A stretch of 64,000 bases of DNA from Aristolochia californica (taxonomy: Eukaryota; Streptophyta; Magnoliopsida; Piperales; Aristolochiaceae), in assembly GCA_029961685.1 (NCBI GenBank), contig JARWKL010000007.1, positions 12,361,406 to 12,425,405 of the forward strand. The letters are read 5' to 3'. The translations under genes were made by a program, and so were the position numbers. Below are positions 37,301-52,300 of the stretch, piece after piece. Every line of letters begins with the position of its first letter. The first letter of the stretch is position 1. The notes beneath the pieces are model-generated. The model worked only from the letters and a program-made list of their open reading frames with translations, did no database searches and was not told where the DNA came from.

Positions 37301-40300
37301 GAAATATATAAAGAAAGATGAAATATAGAAAGTAAAATAAAATATAGTAAAAAAATGATGTACAGAAAGTAACATGAATTAAAGAAAGAAAAATGAAAAA
37401 TAGAAAGTAAAATGAAATATAGAAAGAAATATAAAATAGAGAAAGTAAAAAGAAATATATAGAGAAAGATGAAATATAGAAAGTAAAATGTAATATAGAA
37501 AGAAAGATGAAATAAAAAAATAAAATATTGAAAGAAAAAGGAAATATGGAAAGAAAGATGAATTATAGAAAGAAAGGTGAATTATAGAAAGGCAAATGAT
37601 ATATAGAAAGAAGTTGAAATATAGAAAGTAAAATGAAAAATAAAAAGTAAGATGAAAAATAGAAAGTAAAATAAAATATAGAAAGAAAGATGAAATATAG
37701 AAAGTCAAATGAAATACAGAAAGAAAGATTAAATATAGAAAGTAAAATGAAATTTATAAAGAAAGATGAAATGTAGAAAGTAAAATAAAATATAGAAAGA
37801 AGGTTAAAAAAAAGAAAGTAAAATGAAATATATAATGAAATATGAAATATAGAAAGTATAATGAAATATAGAAAGTAAAATGAAATATATAAAGAAAGAT
37901 GAAATATAGAAAGTAACATGAAATAAAGAAAGAAAGATGAAATAAAGAAACTAAAATGAAATATGGAAAGAAGGTAAAATGAAATATAGAAAATATGAAG
38001 ATATTTAGAAAGTTAAAGGAAACGTAGAAAGAAAGATGAAATATAGAAAGTAAAATATAAAACAGAAAGAAAGAAGAAATAAAAATAAAATAAAATGAAA
38101 TATTGAAAGAAAAAGGAAAAATGGAAAGAAAGATAAAATATAGAAAGAAAGTTGAATTATAGAAAGTAAAATGAAATGTAGAAAAAAGATGAAATATAGA
38201 ACGTAAAATGAAAAATTGAAGGTAAGATGAAAAATAGAAAGTAAGATGAAATATAGAAAGTGAGATGAAATATAGAAAGTAAAATAAAATAAAGAAAGAA
38301 AGATGAAATATAGAAAGTAAAATAAGATACAGAAAAAATGATGAAGTATAGAAAGTAAAATAAAATATAGAATGTAAAATAAAATATTGTAAGAGAAACG
38401 ATATATAGAAAGTAACATGAAATAAAGAAAGAAAGATGAAATATAGAAACTAAAATGAAATATAGAAAGAAAGATGAAATATAGAAAGTGAAATGAAATA
38501 CAGAAAGAAAGATGAAATACAGAAAGAAAGAGTAAATATAGAAAGTAAAATAAAATTTAGAAAGAAAGATGAAATATAGAAAGTAAAATAAAATATAGAA
38601 AAAAGGTAAAAATAAGGAAAGTAAAATGAAATATAGAATGAAATATGAAAGTAGAAAGTATAATGGAATATAGAAAGTAAAATGAAATATATAAAGAAAG
38701 ATGAAATATAGAAAGTAAAATAAAATATAGTAAAAAAATGATGTACAGAAAGTAACATGAATTAAAGAAAGAAAAATGAAAAATAGAAAGTAAAATGAAA
38801 TATAGAAAGAAATATAAAATAGAGAAAGTAAAAAGAAATATATAGAGAAAGATGAAATATAGAAAGTAAAATGTAATATAGAAAGAAAGATGAAATAAAA
38901 AAATAAAATATTGAAAGAAAAAGGAAATATGGAAAGAAAGATGAATTATAGAAAGAAAGGTGAATTATAGAAAAGCAAATGATATATAGAAAGAAGTTGA
39001 AATATAGAAAGTAAAATGAAAAATAAAAAGTAAGATGAAAAATAGAAAGTAAAATAAAATATAGAAAGAAAGATGAAATATAGAAAGTCAAATGAAATAC
39101 AGAAAGAAAGATTAAATATAGAAAGTAAAATGAAATTTATAAAGAAAGATGAAATGTAGAAAGTAAAATAAAATATAGAAAGAAGGTTAAAAAAAAGAAA
39201 GTAAAATGAAATATATAATGAAATATGAAATATAGAAAGTATAATGAAATATAGAAAGTAAAATGAAATATATAAAGAAAGATGAAATATAGAAAGTAAC
39301 ATGAAATAAAGAAAGAAAGATGAAATAAAGAAACTAAAATGAAATATGGAAAGAAGGTAAAATGAAATATAGAAAATATGAAGATATTTAGAAAGTTAAA
39401 GGAAACGTAGAAAGAAAGATGAAATATAGAAAGTAAAATATAAAACAGAAAGAAAGAAGAAATAAAAATAAAATAAAATGAAATATTGAAAGAAAAAGGA
39501 AAAATGGAAAGAAAGATAAAATATAGAAAGAAAGTTGAATTATAGAAAGTAAAATGAAATGTAGAAAAAAGATGAAATATAGAACGTAAAATGAAAAATT
39601 GAAGGTAAGATGAAAAATAGAAAGTAAGATGAAATATAGAAAGTGAGATGAAATATAGAAAGTAAAATAAAATAAAGAAAGAAAGATGAAATATAGAAAG
39701 TAAAATAAGATACAGAAAAAATGATGAAGTATAGAAAGTAAAATAAAATATAGAATGTAAAATAAAATATTGTAAGAGAAACGATATATAGAAAGTAACA
39801 TGAAATAAAGAAAGAAAGATGAAATATAGAAACTAAAATGAAATATAGAAAGAAAGATGAAATATAGAAAGTGAAATGAAATACAGAAAGAAAGATGAAA
39901 TACAGAAAGAAAGAGTAAATATAGAAAGTAAAATAAAATTTAGAAAGAAAGATGAAATATAGAAAGTAAAATAAAATATAGAAAAAAGGTAAAAATAAGG
40001 AAAGTAAAATGAAATATAGAATGAAATATGAAAGTAGAAAGTATAATGGAATATAGAAAGTAAAATGAAATATATAAAGAAAGATGAAATATAGAAAGTA
40101 AAATAAAATATAGTAAAAAAATGATGTACAGAAAGTAACATGAATTAAAGAAAGAAAAATGAAAAATAGAAAGTAAAATGAAATATAGAAAGAAATATAA
40201 AATAGAGAAAGTAAAAAGAAATATATAGAGAAAGATGAAATATAGAAAGTAAAATGTAATATAGAAAGAAAGATGAAATAAAAAAATAAAATATTGAAAG

Positions 40301-43300
40301 AAAAAGGAAATATGGAAAGAAAGATGAATTATAGAAAGAAAGGTGAATTATAGAAAGGCAAATGATATATAGAAAGAAGTTGAAATATAGAAAGTAAAAT
40401 GAAAAATAAAAAGTAAGATGAAAAATAGAAAGTAAAATAAAATATAGAAAGAAAGATGAAATATAGAAAGTCAAATGAAATACAGAAAGAAAGATTAAAT
40501 ATAGAAAGTAAAATGAAATTTATAAAGAAAGATGAAATGTAGAAAGTAAAATAAAATATAGAAAGAAGGTTAAAAAAAAGAAAGTAAAATGAAATATATA
40601 ATGAAATATGAAATATAGAAAGTATAATGAAATATAGAAAGTAAAATGAAATATATAAAGAAAGATGAAATATAGAAAGTAACATGAAATAAAGAAAGAA
40701 AGATGAAATAAAGAAACTAAAATGAAATATGGAAAGAAGGTAAAATGAAATATAGAAAATATGAAGATATTTAGAAAGTTAAAGGAAACGTAGAAAGAAA
40801 GATGAAATATAGAAAGTAAAATATAAAACAGAAAGAAAGAAGAAATAAAAATAAAATAAAATGAAATATTGAAAGAAAAAGGAAAAATGGAAAGAAAGAT
40901 AAAATATAGAAAGAAAGTTGAATTATAGAAAGTAAAATGAAATGTAGAAAAAAGATGAAATATAGAACGTAAAATGAAAAATTGAAGGTAAGATGAAAAA
41001 TAGAAAGTAAGATGAAATATAGAAAGTGAGATGAAATATAGAAAGTAAAATAAAATAAAGAAAGAAAGATGAAATATAGAAAGTAAAATAAGATACAGAA
41101 AAAATGATGAAGTATAGAAAGTAAAATAAAATATAGAATGTAAAATAAAATATTGTAAGAGAAACGATATATAGAAAGTAACATGAAATAAAGAAAGAAA
41201 GATGAAATATAGAAACTAAAATGAAATATAGAAAGAAAGATGAAATATAGAAAGTGAAATGAAATACAGAAAGAAAGATGAAATACAGAAAGAAAGAGTA
41301 AATATAGAAAGTAAAATAAAATTTAGAAAGAAAGATGAAATATAGAAAGTAAAATAAAATATAGAAAAAAGGTAAAAATAAGGAAAGTAAAATGAAATAT
41401 AGAATGAAATATGAAAGTAGAAAGTATAATGGAATATAGAAAGTAAAATGAAATATATAAAGAAAGATGAAATATAGAAAGTAAAATAAAATATAGTAAA
41501 AAAATGATGTACAGAAAGTAACATGAATTAAAGAAAGAAAAATGAAAAATAGAAAGTAAAATGAAATATAGAAAGAAATATAAAATAGAGAAAGTAAAAA
41601 GAAATATATAGAGAAAGATGAAATATAGAAAGTAAAATGTAATATAGAAAGAAAGATGAAATAAAAAAATAAAATATTGAAAGAAAAAGGAAATATGGAA
41701 AGAAAGATGAATTATAGAAAGAAAGGTGAATTATAGAAAGGCAAATGATATATAGAAAGAAGTTGAAATATAGAAAGTAAAATGAAAAATAAAAAGTAAG
41801 ATGAAAAATAGAAAGTAAAATAAAATATAGAAAGAAAGATGAAATATAGAAAGTCAAATGAAATACAGAAAGAAAGATTAAATATAGAAAGTAAAATGAA
41901 ATTTATAAAGAAAGATGAAATGTAGAAAGTAAAATAAAATATAGAAAGAAGGTTAAAAAAAAGAAAGTAAAATGAAATATATAATGAAATATGAAATATA
42001 GAAAGTATAATGAAATATAGAAAGTAAAATGAAATATATAAAGAAAGATGAAATATAGAAAGTAACATGAAATAAAGAAAGAAAGATGAAATAAAGAAAC
42101 TAAAATGAAATATGGAAAGAAGGTAAAATGAAATATAGAAAATATGAAGATATTTAGAAAGTTAAAGGAAACGTAGAAAGAAAGATGAAATATAGAAAGT
42201 AAAATATAAAACAGAAAGAAAGAAGAAATAAAAATAAAATAAAATGAAATATTGAAAGAAAAAGGAAAAATGGAAAGAAAGATAAAATATAGAAAGAAAG
42301 TTGAATTATAGAAAGTAAAATGAAATGTAGAAAAAAGATGAAATATAGAACGTAAAATGAAAAATTGAAGGTAAGATGAAAAATAGAAAGTAAGATGAAA
42401 TATAGAAAGTGAGATGAAATATAGAAAGTAAAATAAAATAAAGAAAGAAAGATGAAATATAGAAAGTAAAATAAGATACAGAAAAAATGATGAAGTATAG
42501 AAAGTAAAATAAAATATAGAATGTAAAATAAAATATTGTAAGAGAAACGATATATAGAAAGTAACATGAAATAAAGAAAGAAAGATGAAATATAGAAACT
42601 AAAATGAAATATAGAAAGAAAGATGAAATATAGAAAGTGAAATGAAATACAGAAAGAAAGATGAAATACAGAAAGAAAGAGTAAATATAGAAAGTAAAAT
42701 AAAATTTAGAAAGAAAGATGAAATATAGAAAGTAAAATAAAATATAGAAAAAAGGTAAAAATAAGGAAAGTAAAATGAAATATAGAATGAAATATGAAAG
42801 TAGAAAGTATAATGGAATATAGAAAGTAAAATGAAATATATAAAGAAAGATGAAATATAGAAAGTAAAATAAAATATAGTAAAAAAATGATGTACAGAAA
42901 GTAACATGAATTAAAGAAAGAAAAATGAAAAATAGAAAGTAAAATGAAATATAGAAAGAAATATAAAATAGAGAAAGTAAAAAGAAATATATAGAGAAAG
43001 ATGAAATATAGAAAGTAAAATGTAATATAGAAAGAAAGATGAAATAAAAAAATAAAATATTGAAAGAAAAAGGAAATATGGAAAGAAAGATGAATTATAG
43101 AAAGAAAGGTGAATTATAGAAAGGCAAATGATATATAGAAAGAAGTTGAAATATAGAAAGTAAAATGAAAAATAAAAAGTAAGATGAAAAATAGAAAGTA
43201 AAATAAAATATAGAAAGAAAGATGAAATATAGAAAGTCAAATGAAATACAGAAAGAAAGATTAAATATAGAAAGTAAAATGAAATTTATAAAGAAAGATG

Positions 43301-46300
43301 AAATGTAGAAAGTAAAATAAAATATAGAAAGAAGGTTAAAAAAAAGAAAGTAAAATGAAATATATAATGAAATATGAAATATAGAAAGTATAATGAAATA
43401 TAGAAAGTAAAATGAAATATATAAAGAAAGATGAAATATAGAAAGTAACATGAAATAAAGAAAGAAATATGAAATAAAGAAACTAAAATGAAATATGGAA
43501 AGAAGGTAAAATGAAATATAGAAAATATGAAGATATTTAGAAAGTTAAAGGAAACGTAGAAAGAAAGATGAAATATAGAAAGTAAAATATAAAACAGAAA
43601 GAAAGAAGAAATAAAAATAAAATAAAATGAAATATTGAAAGAAAAAGGAAAAATGGAAAGAAAGATAAAATATAGAAAGAAAGTTGAATTATAGAAAGTA
43701 AAATGAAATGTAGAAAAAAGATGAAATATAGAACGTAAAATGAAAAATTGAAGGTAAGATGAAAAATAGAAAGTAAGATGAAATATAGAAAGTGAGATGA
43801 AATATAGAAAGTAAAATAAAATAAAGAAAGAAAGATGAAATATAGAAAGTAAAATAAGATACAGAAAAAATGATGAAGTATAGAAAGTAAAATAAAATAT
43901 AGAATGTAAAATAAAATATTGTAAGAGAAACGATATATAGAAAGTAACATGAAATAAAGAAAGAAAGATGAAATATAGAAACTAAAATGAAATATAGAAA
44001 GAAAGATGAAATATAGAAAGTGAAATGAAATACAGAAAGAAAGATGAAATACAGAAAGAAAGAGTAAATATAGAAAGTAAAATAAAATTTAGAAAGAAAG
44101 ATGAAATATAGAAAGTAAAATAAAATATAGAAAAAAGGTAAAAATAAGGAAAGTAAAATGAAATATAGAATGAAATATGAAAGTAGAAAGTATAATGGAA
44201 TATAGAAAGTAAAATGAAATATATAAAGAAAGATGAAATATAGAAAGTAAAATAAAATATAGTAAAAAAATGATGTACAGAAAGTAACATGAATTAAAGA
44301 AAGAAAAATGAAAAATAGAAAGTAAAATGAAATATAGAAAGAAATATAAAATAGAGAAAGTAAAAAGAAATATATAGAGAAAGATGAAATATAGAAAGTA
44401 AAATGTAATATAGAAAGAAAGATGAAATAAAAAAATAAAATATTGAAAGAAAAAGGAAATATGGAAAGAAAGATGAATTATAGAAAGAAAGGTGAATTAT
44501 AGAAAGGCAAATGATATATAGAAAGAAGTTGAAATATAGAAAGTAAAATGAAAAATAAAAAGTAAGATGAAAAATAGAAAGTAAAATAAAATATAGAAAG
44601 AAAGATGAAATATAGAAAGTCAAATGAAATACAGAAAGAAAGATTAAATATAGAAAGTAAAATGAAATTTATAAAGAAAGATGAAATGTAGAAAGTAAAA
44701 TAAAATATAGAAAGAAGGTTAAAAAAAAGAAAGTAAAATGAAATATATAATGAAATATGAAATATAGAAAGTATAATGAAATATAGAAAGTAAAATGAAA
44801 TATATAAAGAAAGATGAAATATAGAAAGTAACATGAAATAAAGAAAGAAAGATGAAATAAAGAAACTAAAATGAAATATGGAAAGAAGGTAAAATGAAAT
44901 ATAGAAAATATGAAGATATTTAGAAAGTTAAAGGAAACGTAGAAAGAAAGATGAAATATAGAAAGTAAAATATAAAACAGAAAGAAAGAAGAAATAAAAA
45001 TAAAATAAAATGAAATATTGAAAGAAAAAGGAAAAATGGAAAGAAAGATAAAATATAGAAAGAAAGTTGAATTATAGAAAGTAAAATGAAATGTAGAAAA
45101 AAGATGAAATATAGAACGTAAAATGAAAAATTGAAGGTAAGATGAAAAATAGAAAGTAAGATGAAATATAGAAAGTGAGATGAAATATAGAAAGTAAAAT
45201 AAAATAAAGAAAGAAAGATGAAATATAGAAAGTAAAATAAGATACAGAAAAAATGATGAAGTATAGAAAGTAAAATAAAATATAGAATGTAAAATAAAAT
45301 ATTGTAAGAGAAACGATATATAGAAAGTAACATGAAATAAAGAAAGAAAGATGAAATATAGAAACTAAAATGAAATATAGAAAGAAAGATGAAATATAGA
45401 AAGTGAAATGAAATACAGAAAGAAAGATGAAATACAGAAAGAAAGAGTAAATATAGAAAGTAAAATAAAATTTAGAAAGAAAGATGAAATATAGAAAGTA
45501 AAATAAAATATAGAAAAAAGGTAAAAATAAGGAAAGTAAAATGAAATATAGAATGAAATATGAAAGTAGAAAGTATAATGGAATATAGAAAGTAAAATGA
45601 AATATATAAAGAAAGATGAAATATAGAAAGTAAAATAAAATATAGTAAAAAAATGATGTACAGAAAGTAACATGAATTAAAGAAAGAAAAATGAAAAATA
45701 GAAAGTAAAATGAAATATAGAAAGAAATATAAAATAGAGAAAGTAAAAAGAAATATATAGAGAAAGATGAAATATAGAAAGTAAAATGTAATATAGAAAG
45801 AAAGATGAAATAAAAAAATAAAATATTGAAAGAAAAAGGAAATATGGAAAGAAAGATGAATTATAGAAAGAAAGGTGAATTATAGAAAGGCAAATGATAT
45901 ATAGAAAGAAGTTGAAATATAGAAAGTAAAATGAAAAATAAAAAGTAAGATGAAAAATAGAAAGTAAAATAAAATATAGAAAGAAAGATGAAATATAGAA
46001 AGTCAAATGAAATACAGAAAGAAAGATTAAATATAGAAAGTAAAATGAAATTTATAAAGAAAGATGAAATGTAGAAAGTAAAATAAAATATAGAAAGAAG
46101 GTTAAAAAAAAGAAAGTAAAATGAAATATATAATGAAATATGAAATATAGAAAGTATAATGAAATATAGAAAGTAAAATGAAATATATAAAGAAAGATGA
46201 AATATAGAAAGTAACATGAAATAAAGAAAGAAAGATGAAATAAAGAAACTAAAATGAAATATGGAAAGAAGGTAAAATGAAATATAGAAAATATGAAGAT

Positions 46301-49300
46301 ATTTAGAAAGTTAAAGGAAACGTAGAAAGAAAGATGAAATATAGAAAGTAAAATATAAAACAGAAAGAAAGAAGAAATAAAAATAAAATAAAATGAAATA
46401 TTGAAAGAAAAAGGAAAAATGGAAAGAAAGATAAAATATAGAAAGAAAGTTGAATTATAGAAAGTAAAATGAAATGTAGAAAAAAGATGAAATATAGAAC
46501 GTAAAATGAAAAATTGAAGGTAAGATGAAAAATAGAAAGTAAGATGAAATATAGAAAGTGAGATGAAATATAGAAAGTAAAATAAAATAAAGAAAGAAAG
46601 ATGAAATATAGAAAGTAAAATAAGATACAGAAAAAATGATGAAGTATAGAAAGTAAAATAAAATATAGAATGTAAAATAAAATATTGTAAGAGAAACGAT
46701 ATATAGAAAGTAACATGAAATAAAGAAAGAAAGATGAAATATAGAAACTAAAATGAAATATAGAAAGAAAGATGAAATATAGAAAGTGAAATGAAATACA
46801 GAAAGAAAGATGAAATACAGAAAGAAAGAGTAAATATAGAAAGTAAAATAAAATTTAGAAAGAAAGATGAAATATAGAAAGTAAAATAAAATATAGAAAA
46901 AAGGTAAAAATAAGGAAAGTAAAATGAAATATAGAATGAAATATGAAAGTAGAAAGTATAATGGAATATAGAAAGTAAAATGAAATATATAAAGAAAGAT
47001 GAAATATAGAAAGTAAAATAAAATATAGTAAAAAAATGATGTACAGAAAGTAACATGAATTAAAGAAAGAAAAATGAAAAATAGAAAGTAAAATGAAATA
47101 TAGAAAGAAATATAAAATAGAGAAAGTAAAAAGAAATATATAGAGAAAGATGAAATATAGAAAGTAAAATGTAATATAGAAAGAAAGATGAAATAAAAAA
47201 ATAAAATATTGAAAGAAAAAGGAAATATGGAAAGAAAGATGAATTATAGAAAGAAAGGTGAATTATAGAAAGGCAAATGATATATAGAAAGAAGTTGAAA
47301 TATAGAAAGTAAAATGAAAAATAAAAAGTAAGATGAAAAATAGAAAGTAAAATAAAATATAGAAAGAAAGATGAAATATAGAAAGTCAAATGAAATACAG
47401 AAAGAAAGATTAAATATAGAAAGTAAAATGAAATTTATAAAGAAAGATGAAATGTAGAAAGTAAAATAAAATATAGAAAGAAGGTTAAAAAAAAGAAAGT
47501 AAAATGAAATATATAATGAAATATGAAATATAGAAAGTATAATGAAATATAGAAAGTAAAATGAAATATATAAAGAAAGATGAAATATAGAAAGTAACAT
47601 GAAATAAAGAAAGAAAGATGAAATAAAGAAACTAAAATGAAATATGGAAAGAAGGTAAAATGAAATATAGAAAATATGAAGATATTTAGAAAGTTAAAGG
47701 AAACGTAGAAAGAAAGATGAAATATAGAAAGTAAAATATAAAACAGAAAGAAAGAAGAAATAAAAATAAAATAAAATGAAATATTGAAAGAAAAAGGAAA
47801 AATGGAAAGAAAGATAAAATATAGAAAGAAAGTTGAATTATAGAAAGTAAAATGAAATGTAGAAAAAAGATGAAATATAGAACGTAAAATGAAAAATTGA
47901 AGGTAAGATGAAAAATAGAAAGTAAGATGAAATATAGAAAGTGAGATGAAATATAGAAAGTAAAATAAAATAAAGAAAGAAAGATGAAATATAGAAAGTA
48001 AAATAAGATACAGAAAAAATGATGAAGTATAGAAAGTAAAATAAAATATAGAATGTAAAATAAAATATTGTAAGAGAAACGATATATAGAAAGTAACATG
48101 AAATAAAGAAAGAAAGATGAAATATAGAAACTAAAATGAAATATAGAAAGAAAGATGAAATATAGAAAGTGAAATGAAATACAGAAAGAAAGATGAAATA
48201 CAGAAAGAAAGAGTAAATATAGAAAGTAAAATAAAATTTAGAAAGAAAGATGAAATATAGAAAGTAAAATAAAATATAGAAAAAAGGTAAAAATAAGGAA
48301 AGTAAAATGAAATATAGAATGAAATATGAAAGTAGAAAGTATAATGGAATATAGAAAGTAAAATGAAATATATAAAGAAAGATGAAATATAGAAAGTAAA
48401 ATAAAATATAGTAAAAAAATGATGTACAGAAAGTAACATGAATTAAAGAAAGAAAAATGAAAAATAGAAAGTAAAATGAAATATAGAAAGAAATATAAAA
48501 TAGAGAAAGTAAAAAGAAATATATAGAGAAAGATGAAATATAGAAAGTAAAATGTAATATAGAAAGAAAGATGAAATAAAAAAATAAAATATTGAAAGAA
48601 AAAGGAAATATGGAAAGAAAGATGAATTATAGAAAGAAAGGTGAATTATAGAAAGGCAAATGATATATAGAAAGAAGTTGAAATATAGAAAGTAAAATGA
48701 AAAATAAAAAGTAAGATGAAAAATAGAAAGTAAAATAAAATATAGAAAGAAAGATGAAATATAGAAAGTCAAATGAAATACAGAAAGAAAGATTAAATAT
48801 AGAAAGTAAAATGAAATTTATAAAGAAAGATGAAATGTAGAAAGTAAAATAAAATATAGAAAGAAGGTTAAAAAAAAGAAAGTAAAATGAAATATATAAT
48901 GAAATATGAAATATAGAAAGTATAATGAAATATAGAAAGTAAAATGAAATATATAAAGAAAGATGAAATATAGAAAGTAACATGAAATAAAGAAAGAAAG
49001 ATGAAATAAAGAAACTAAAATGAAATATGGAAAGAAGGTAAAATGAAATATAGAAAATATGAAGATATTTAGAAAGTTAAAGGAAACGTAGAAAGAAAGA
49101 TGAAATATAGAAAGTAAAATATAAAACAGAAAGAAAGAAGAAATAAAAATAAAATAAAATGAAATATTGAAAGAAAAAGGAAAAATGGAAAGAAAGATAA
49201 AATATAGAAAGAAAGTTGAATTATAGAAAGTAAAATGAAATGTAGAAAAAAGATGAAATATAGAACGTAAAATGAAAAATTGAAGGTAAGATGAAAAATA

Positions 49301-52300
49301 GAAAGTAAGATGAAATATAGAAAGTGAGATGAAATATAGAAAGTAAAATAAAATAAAGAAAGAAAGATGAAATATAGAAAGTAAAATAAGATACAGAAAA
49401 AATGATGAAGTATAGAAAGTAAAATAAAATATAGAATGTAAAATAAAATATTGTAAGAGAAACGATATATAGAAAGTAACATGAAATAAAGAAAGAAAGA
49501 TGAAATATAGAAACTAAAATGAAATATAGAAAGAAAGATGAAATATAGAAAGTGAAATGAAATACAGAAAGAAAGATGAAATACAGAAAGAAAGAGTAAA
49601 TATAGAAAGTAAAATAAAATTTAGAAAGAAAGATGAAATATAGAAAGTAAAATAAAATATAGAAAAAAGGTAAAAATAAGGAAAGTAAAATGAAATATAG
49701 AATGAAATATGAAAGTAGAAAGTATAATGGAATATAGAAAGTAAAATGAAATATATAAAGAAAGATGAAATATAGAAAGTAAAATAAAATATAGTAAAAA
49801 AATGATGTACAGAAAGTAACATGAATTAAAGAAAGAAAAATGAAAAATAGAAAGTAAAATGAAATATAGAAAGAAATATAAAATAGAGAAAGTAAAAAGA
49901 AATATATAGAGAAAGATGAAATATAGAAAGTAAAATGTAATATAGAAAGAAAGATGAAATAAAAAAATAAAATATTGAAAGAAAAAGGAAATATGGAAAG
50001 AAAGATGAATTATAGAAAGAAAGGTGAATTATAGAAAGGCAAATGATATATAGAAAGAAGTTGAAATATAGAAAGTAAAATGAAAAATAAAAAGTAAGAT
50101 GAAAAATAGAAAGTAAAATAAAATATAGAAAGAAAGATGAAATATAGAAAGTCAAATGAAATACAGAAAGAAAGATTAAATATAGAAAGTAAAATGAAAT
50201 TTATAAAGAAAGATGAAATGTAGAAAGTAAAATAAAATATAGAAAGAAGGTTAAAAAAAAGAAAGTAAAATGAAATATATAATGAAATATGAAATATAGA
50301 AAGTATAATGAAATATAGAAAGTAAAATGAAATATATAAAGAAAGATGAAATATAGAAAGTAACATGAAATAAAGAAAGAAAGATGAAATAAAGAAACTA
50401 AAATGAAATATGGAAAGAAGGTAAAATGAAATATAGAAAATATGAAGATATTTAGAAAGTTAAAGGAAACGTAGAAAGAAAGATGAAATATAGAAAGTAA
50501 AATATAAAACAGAAAGAAAGAAGAAATAAAAATAAAATAAAATGAAATATTGAAAGAAAAAGGAAAAATGGAAAGAAAGATAAAATATAGAAAGAAAGTT
50601 GAATTATAGAAAGTAAAATGAAATGTAGAAAAAAGATGAAATATAGAACGTAAAATGAAAAATTGAAGGTAAGATGAAAAATAGAAAGTAAGATGAAATA
50701 TAGAAAGTGAGATGAAATATAGAAAGTAAAATAAAATAAAGAAAGAAAGATGAAATATAGAAAGTAAAATAAGATACAGAAAAAATGATGAAGTATAGAA
50801 AGTAAAATAAAATATAGAATGTAAAATAAAATATTGTAAGAGAAACGATATATAGAAAGTAACATGAAATAAAGAAAGAAAGATGAAATATAGAAACTAA
50901 AATGAAATATAGAAAGAAAGATGAAATATAGAAAGTGAAATGAAATACAGAAAGAAAGATGAAATACAGAAAGAAAGAGTAAATATAGAAAGTAAAATAA
51001 AATTTAGAAAGAAAGATGAAATATAGAAAGTAAAATAAAATATAGAAAAAAGGTAAAAATAAGGAAAGTAAAATGAAATATAGAATGAAATATGAAAGTA
51101 GAAAGTATAATGGAATATAGAAAGTAAAATGAAATATATAAAGAAAGATGAAATATAGAAAGTAAAATAAAATATAGTAAAAAAATGATGTACAGAAAGT
51201 AACATGAATTAAAGAAAGAAAAATGAAAAATAGAAAGTAAAATGAAATATAGAAAGAAATATAAAATAGAGAAAGTAAAAAGAAATATATAGAGAAAGAT
51301 GAAATATAGAAAGTAAAATGTAATATAGAAAGAAAGATGAAATAAAAAAATAAAATATTGAAAGAAAAAGGAAATATGGAAAGAAAGATGAATTATAGAA
51401 AGAAAGGTGAATTATAGAAAGGCAAATGATATATAGAAAGAAGTTGAAATATAGAAAGTAAAATGAAAAATAAAAAGTAAGATGAAAAATAGAAAGTAAA
51501 ATAAAATATAGAAAGAAAGATGAAATATAGAAAGTCAAATGAAATACAGAAAGAAAGATTAAATATAGAAAGTAAAATGAAATTTATAAAGAAAGATGAA
51601 ATGTAGAAAGTAAAATAAAATATAGAAAGAAGGTTAAAAAAAAGAAAGTAAAATGAAATATATAATGAAATATGAAATATAGAAAGTATAATGAAATATA
51701 GAAAGTAAAATGAAATATATAAAGAAAGATGAAATATAGAAAGTAACATGAAATAAAGAAAGAAAGATGAAATAAAGAAACTAAAATGAAATATGGAAAG
51801 AAGGTAAAATGAAATATAGAAAATATGAAGATATTTAGAAAGTTAAAGGAAACGTAGAAAGAAAGATGAAATATAGAAAGTAAAATATAAAACAGAAAGA
51901 AAGAAGAAATAAAAATAAAATAAAATGAAATATTGAAAGAAAAAGGAAAAATGGAAAGAAAGATAAAATATAGAAAGAAAGTTGAATTATAGAAAGTAAA
52001 ATGAAATGTAGAAAAAAGATGAAATATAGAACGTAAAATGAAAAATTGAAGGTAAGATGAAAAATAGAAAGTAAGATGAAATATAGAAAGTGAGATGAAA
52101 TATAGAAAGTAAAATAAAATAAAGAAAGAAAGATGAAATATAGAAAGTAAAATAAGATACAGAAAAAATGATGAAGTATAGAAAGTAAAATAAAATATAG
52201 AATGTAAAATAAAATATTGTAAGAGAAACGATATATAGAAAGTAACATGAAATAAAGAAAGAAAGATGAAATATAGAAACTAAAATGAAATATAGAAAGA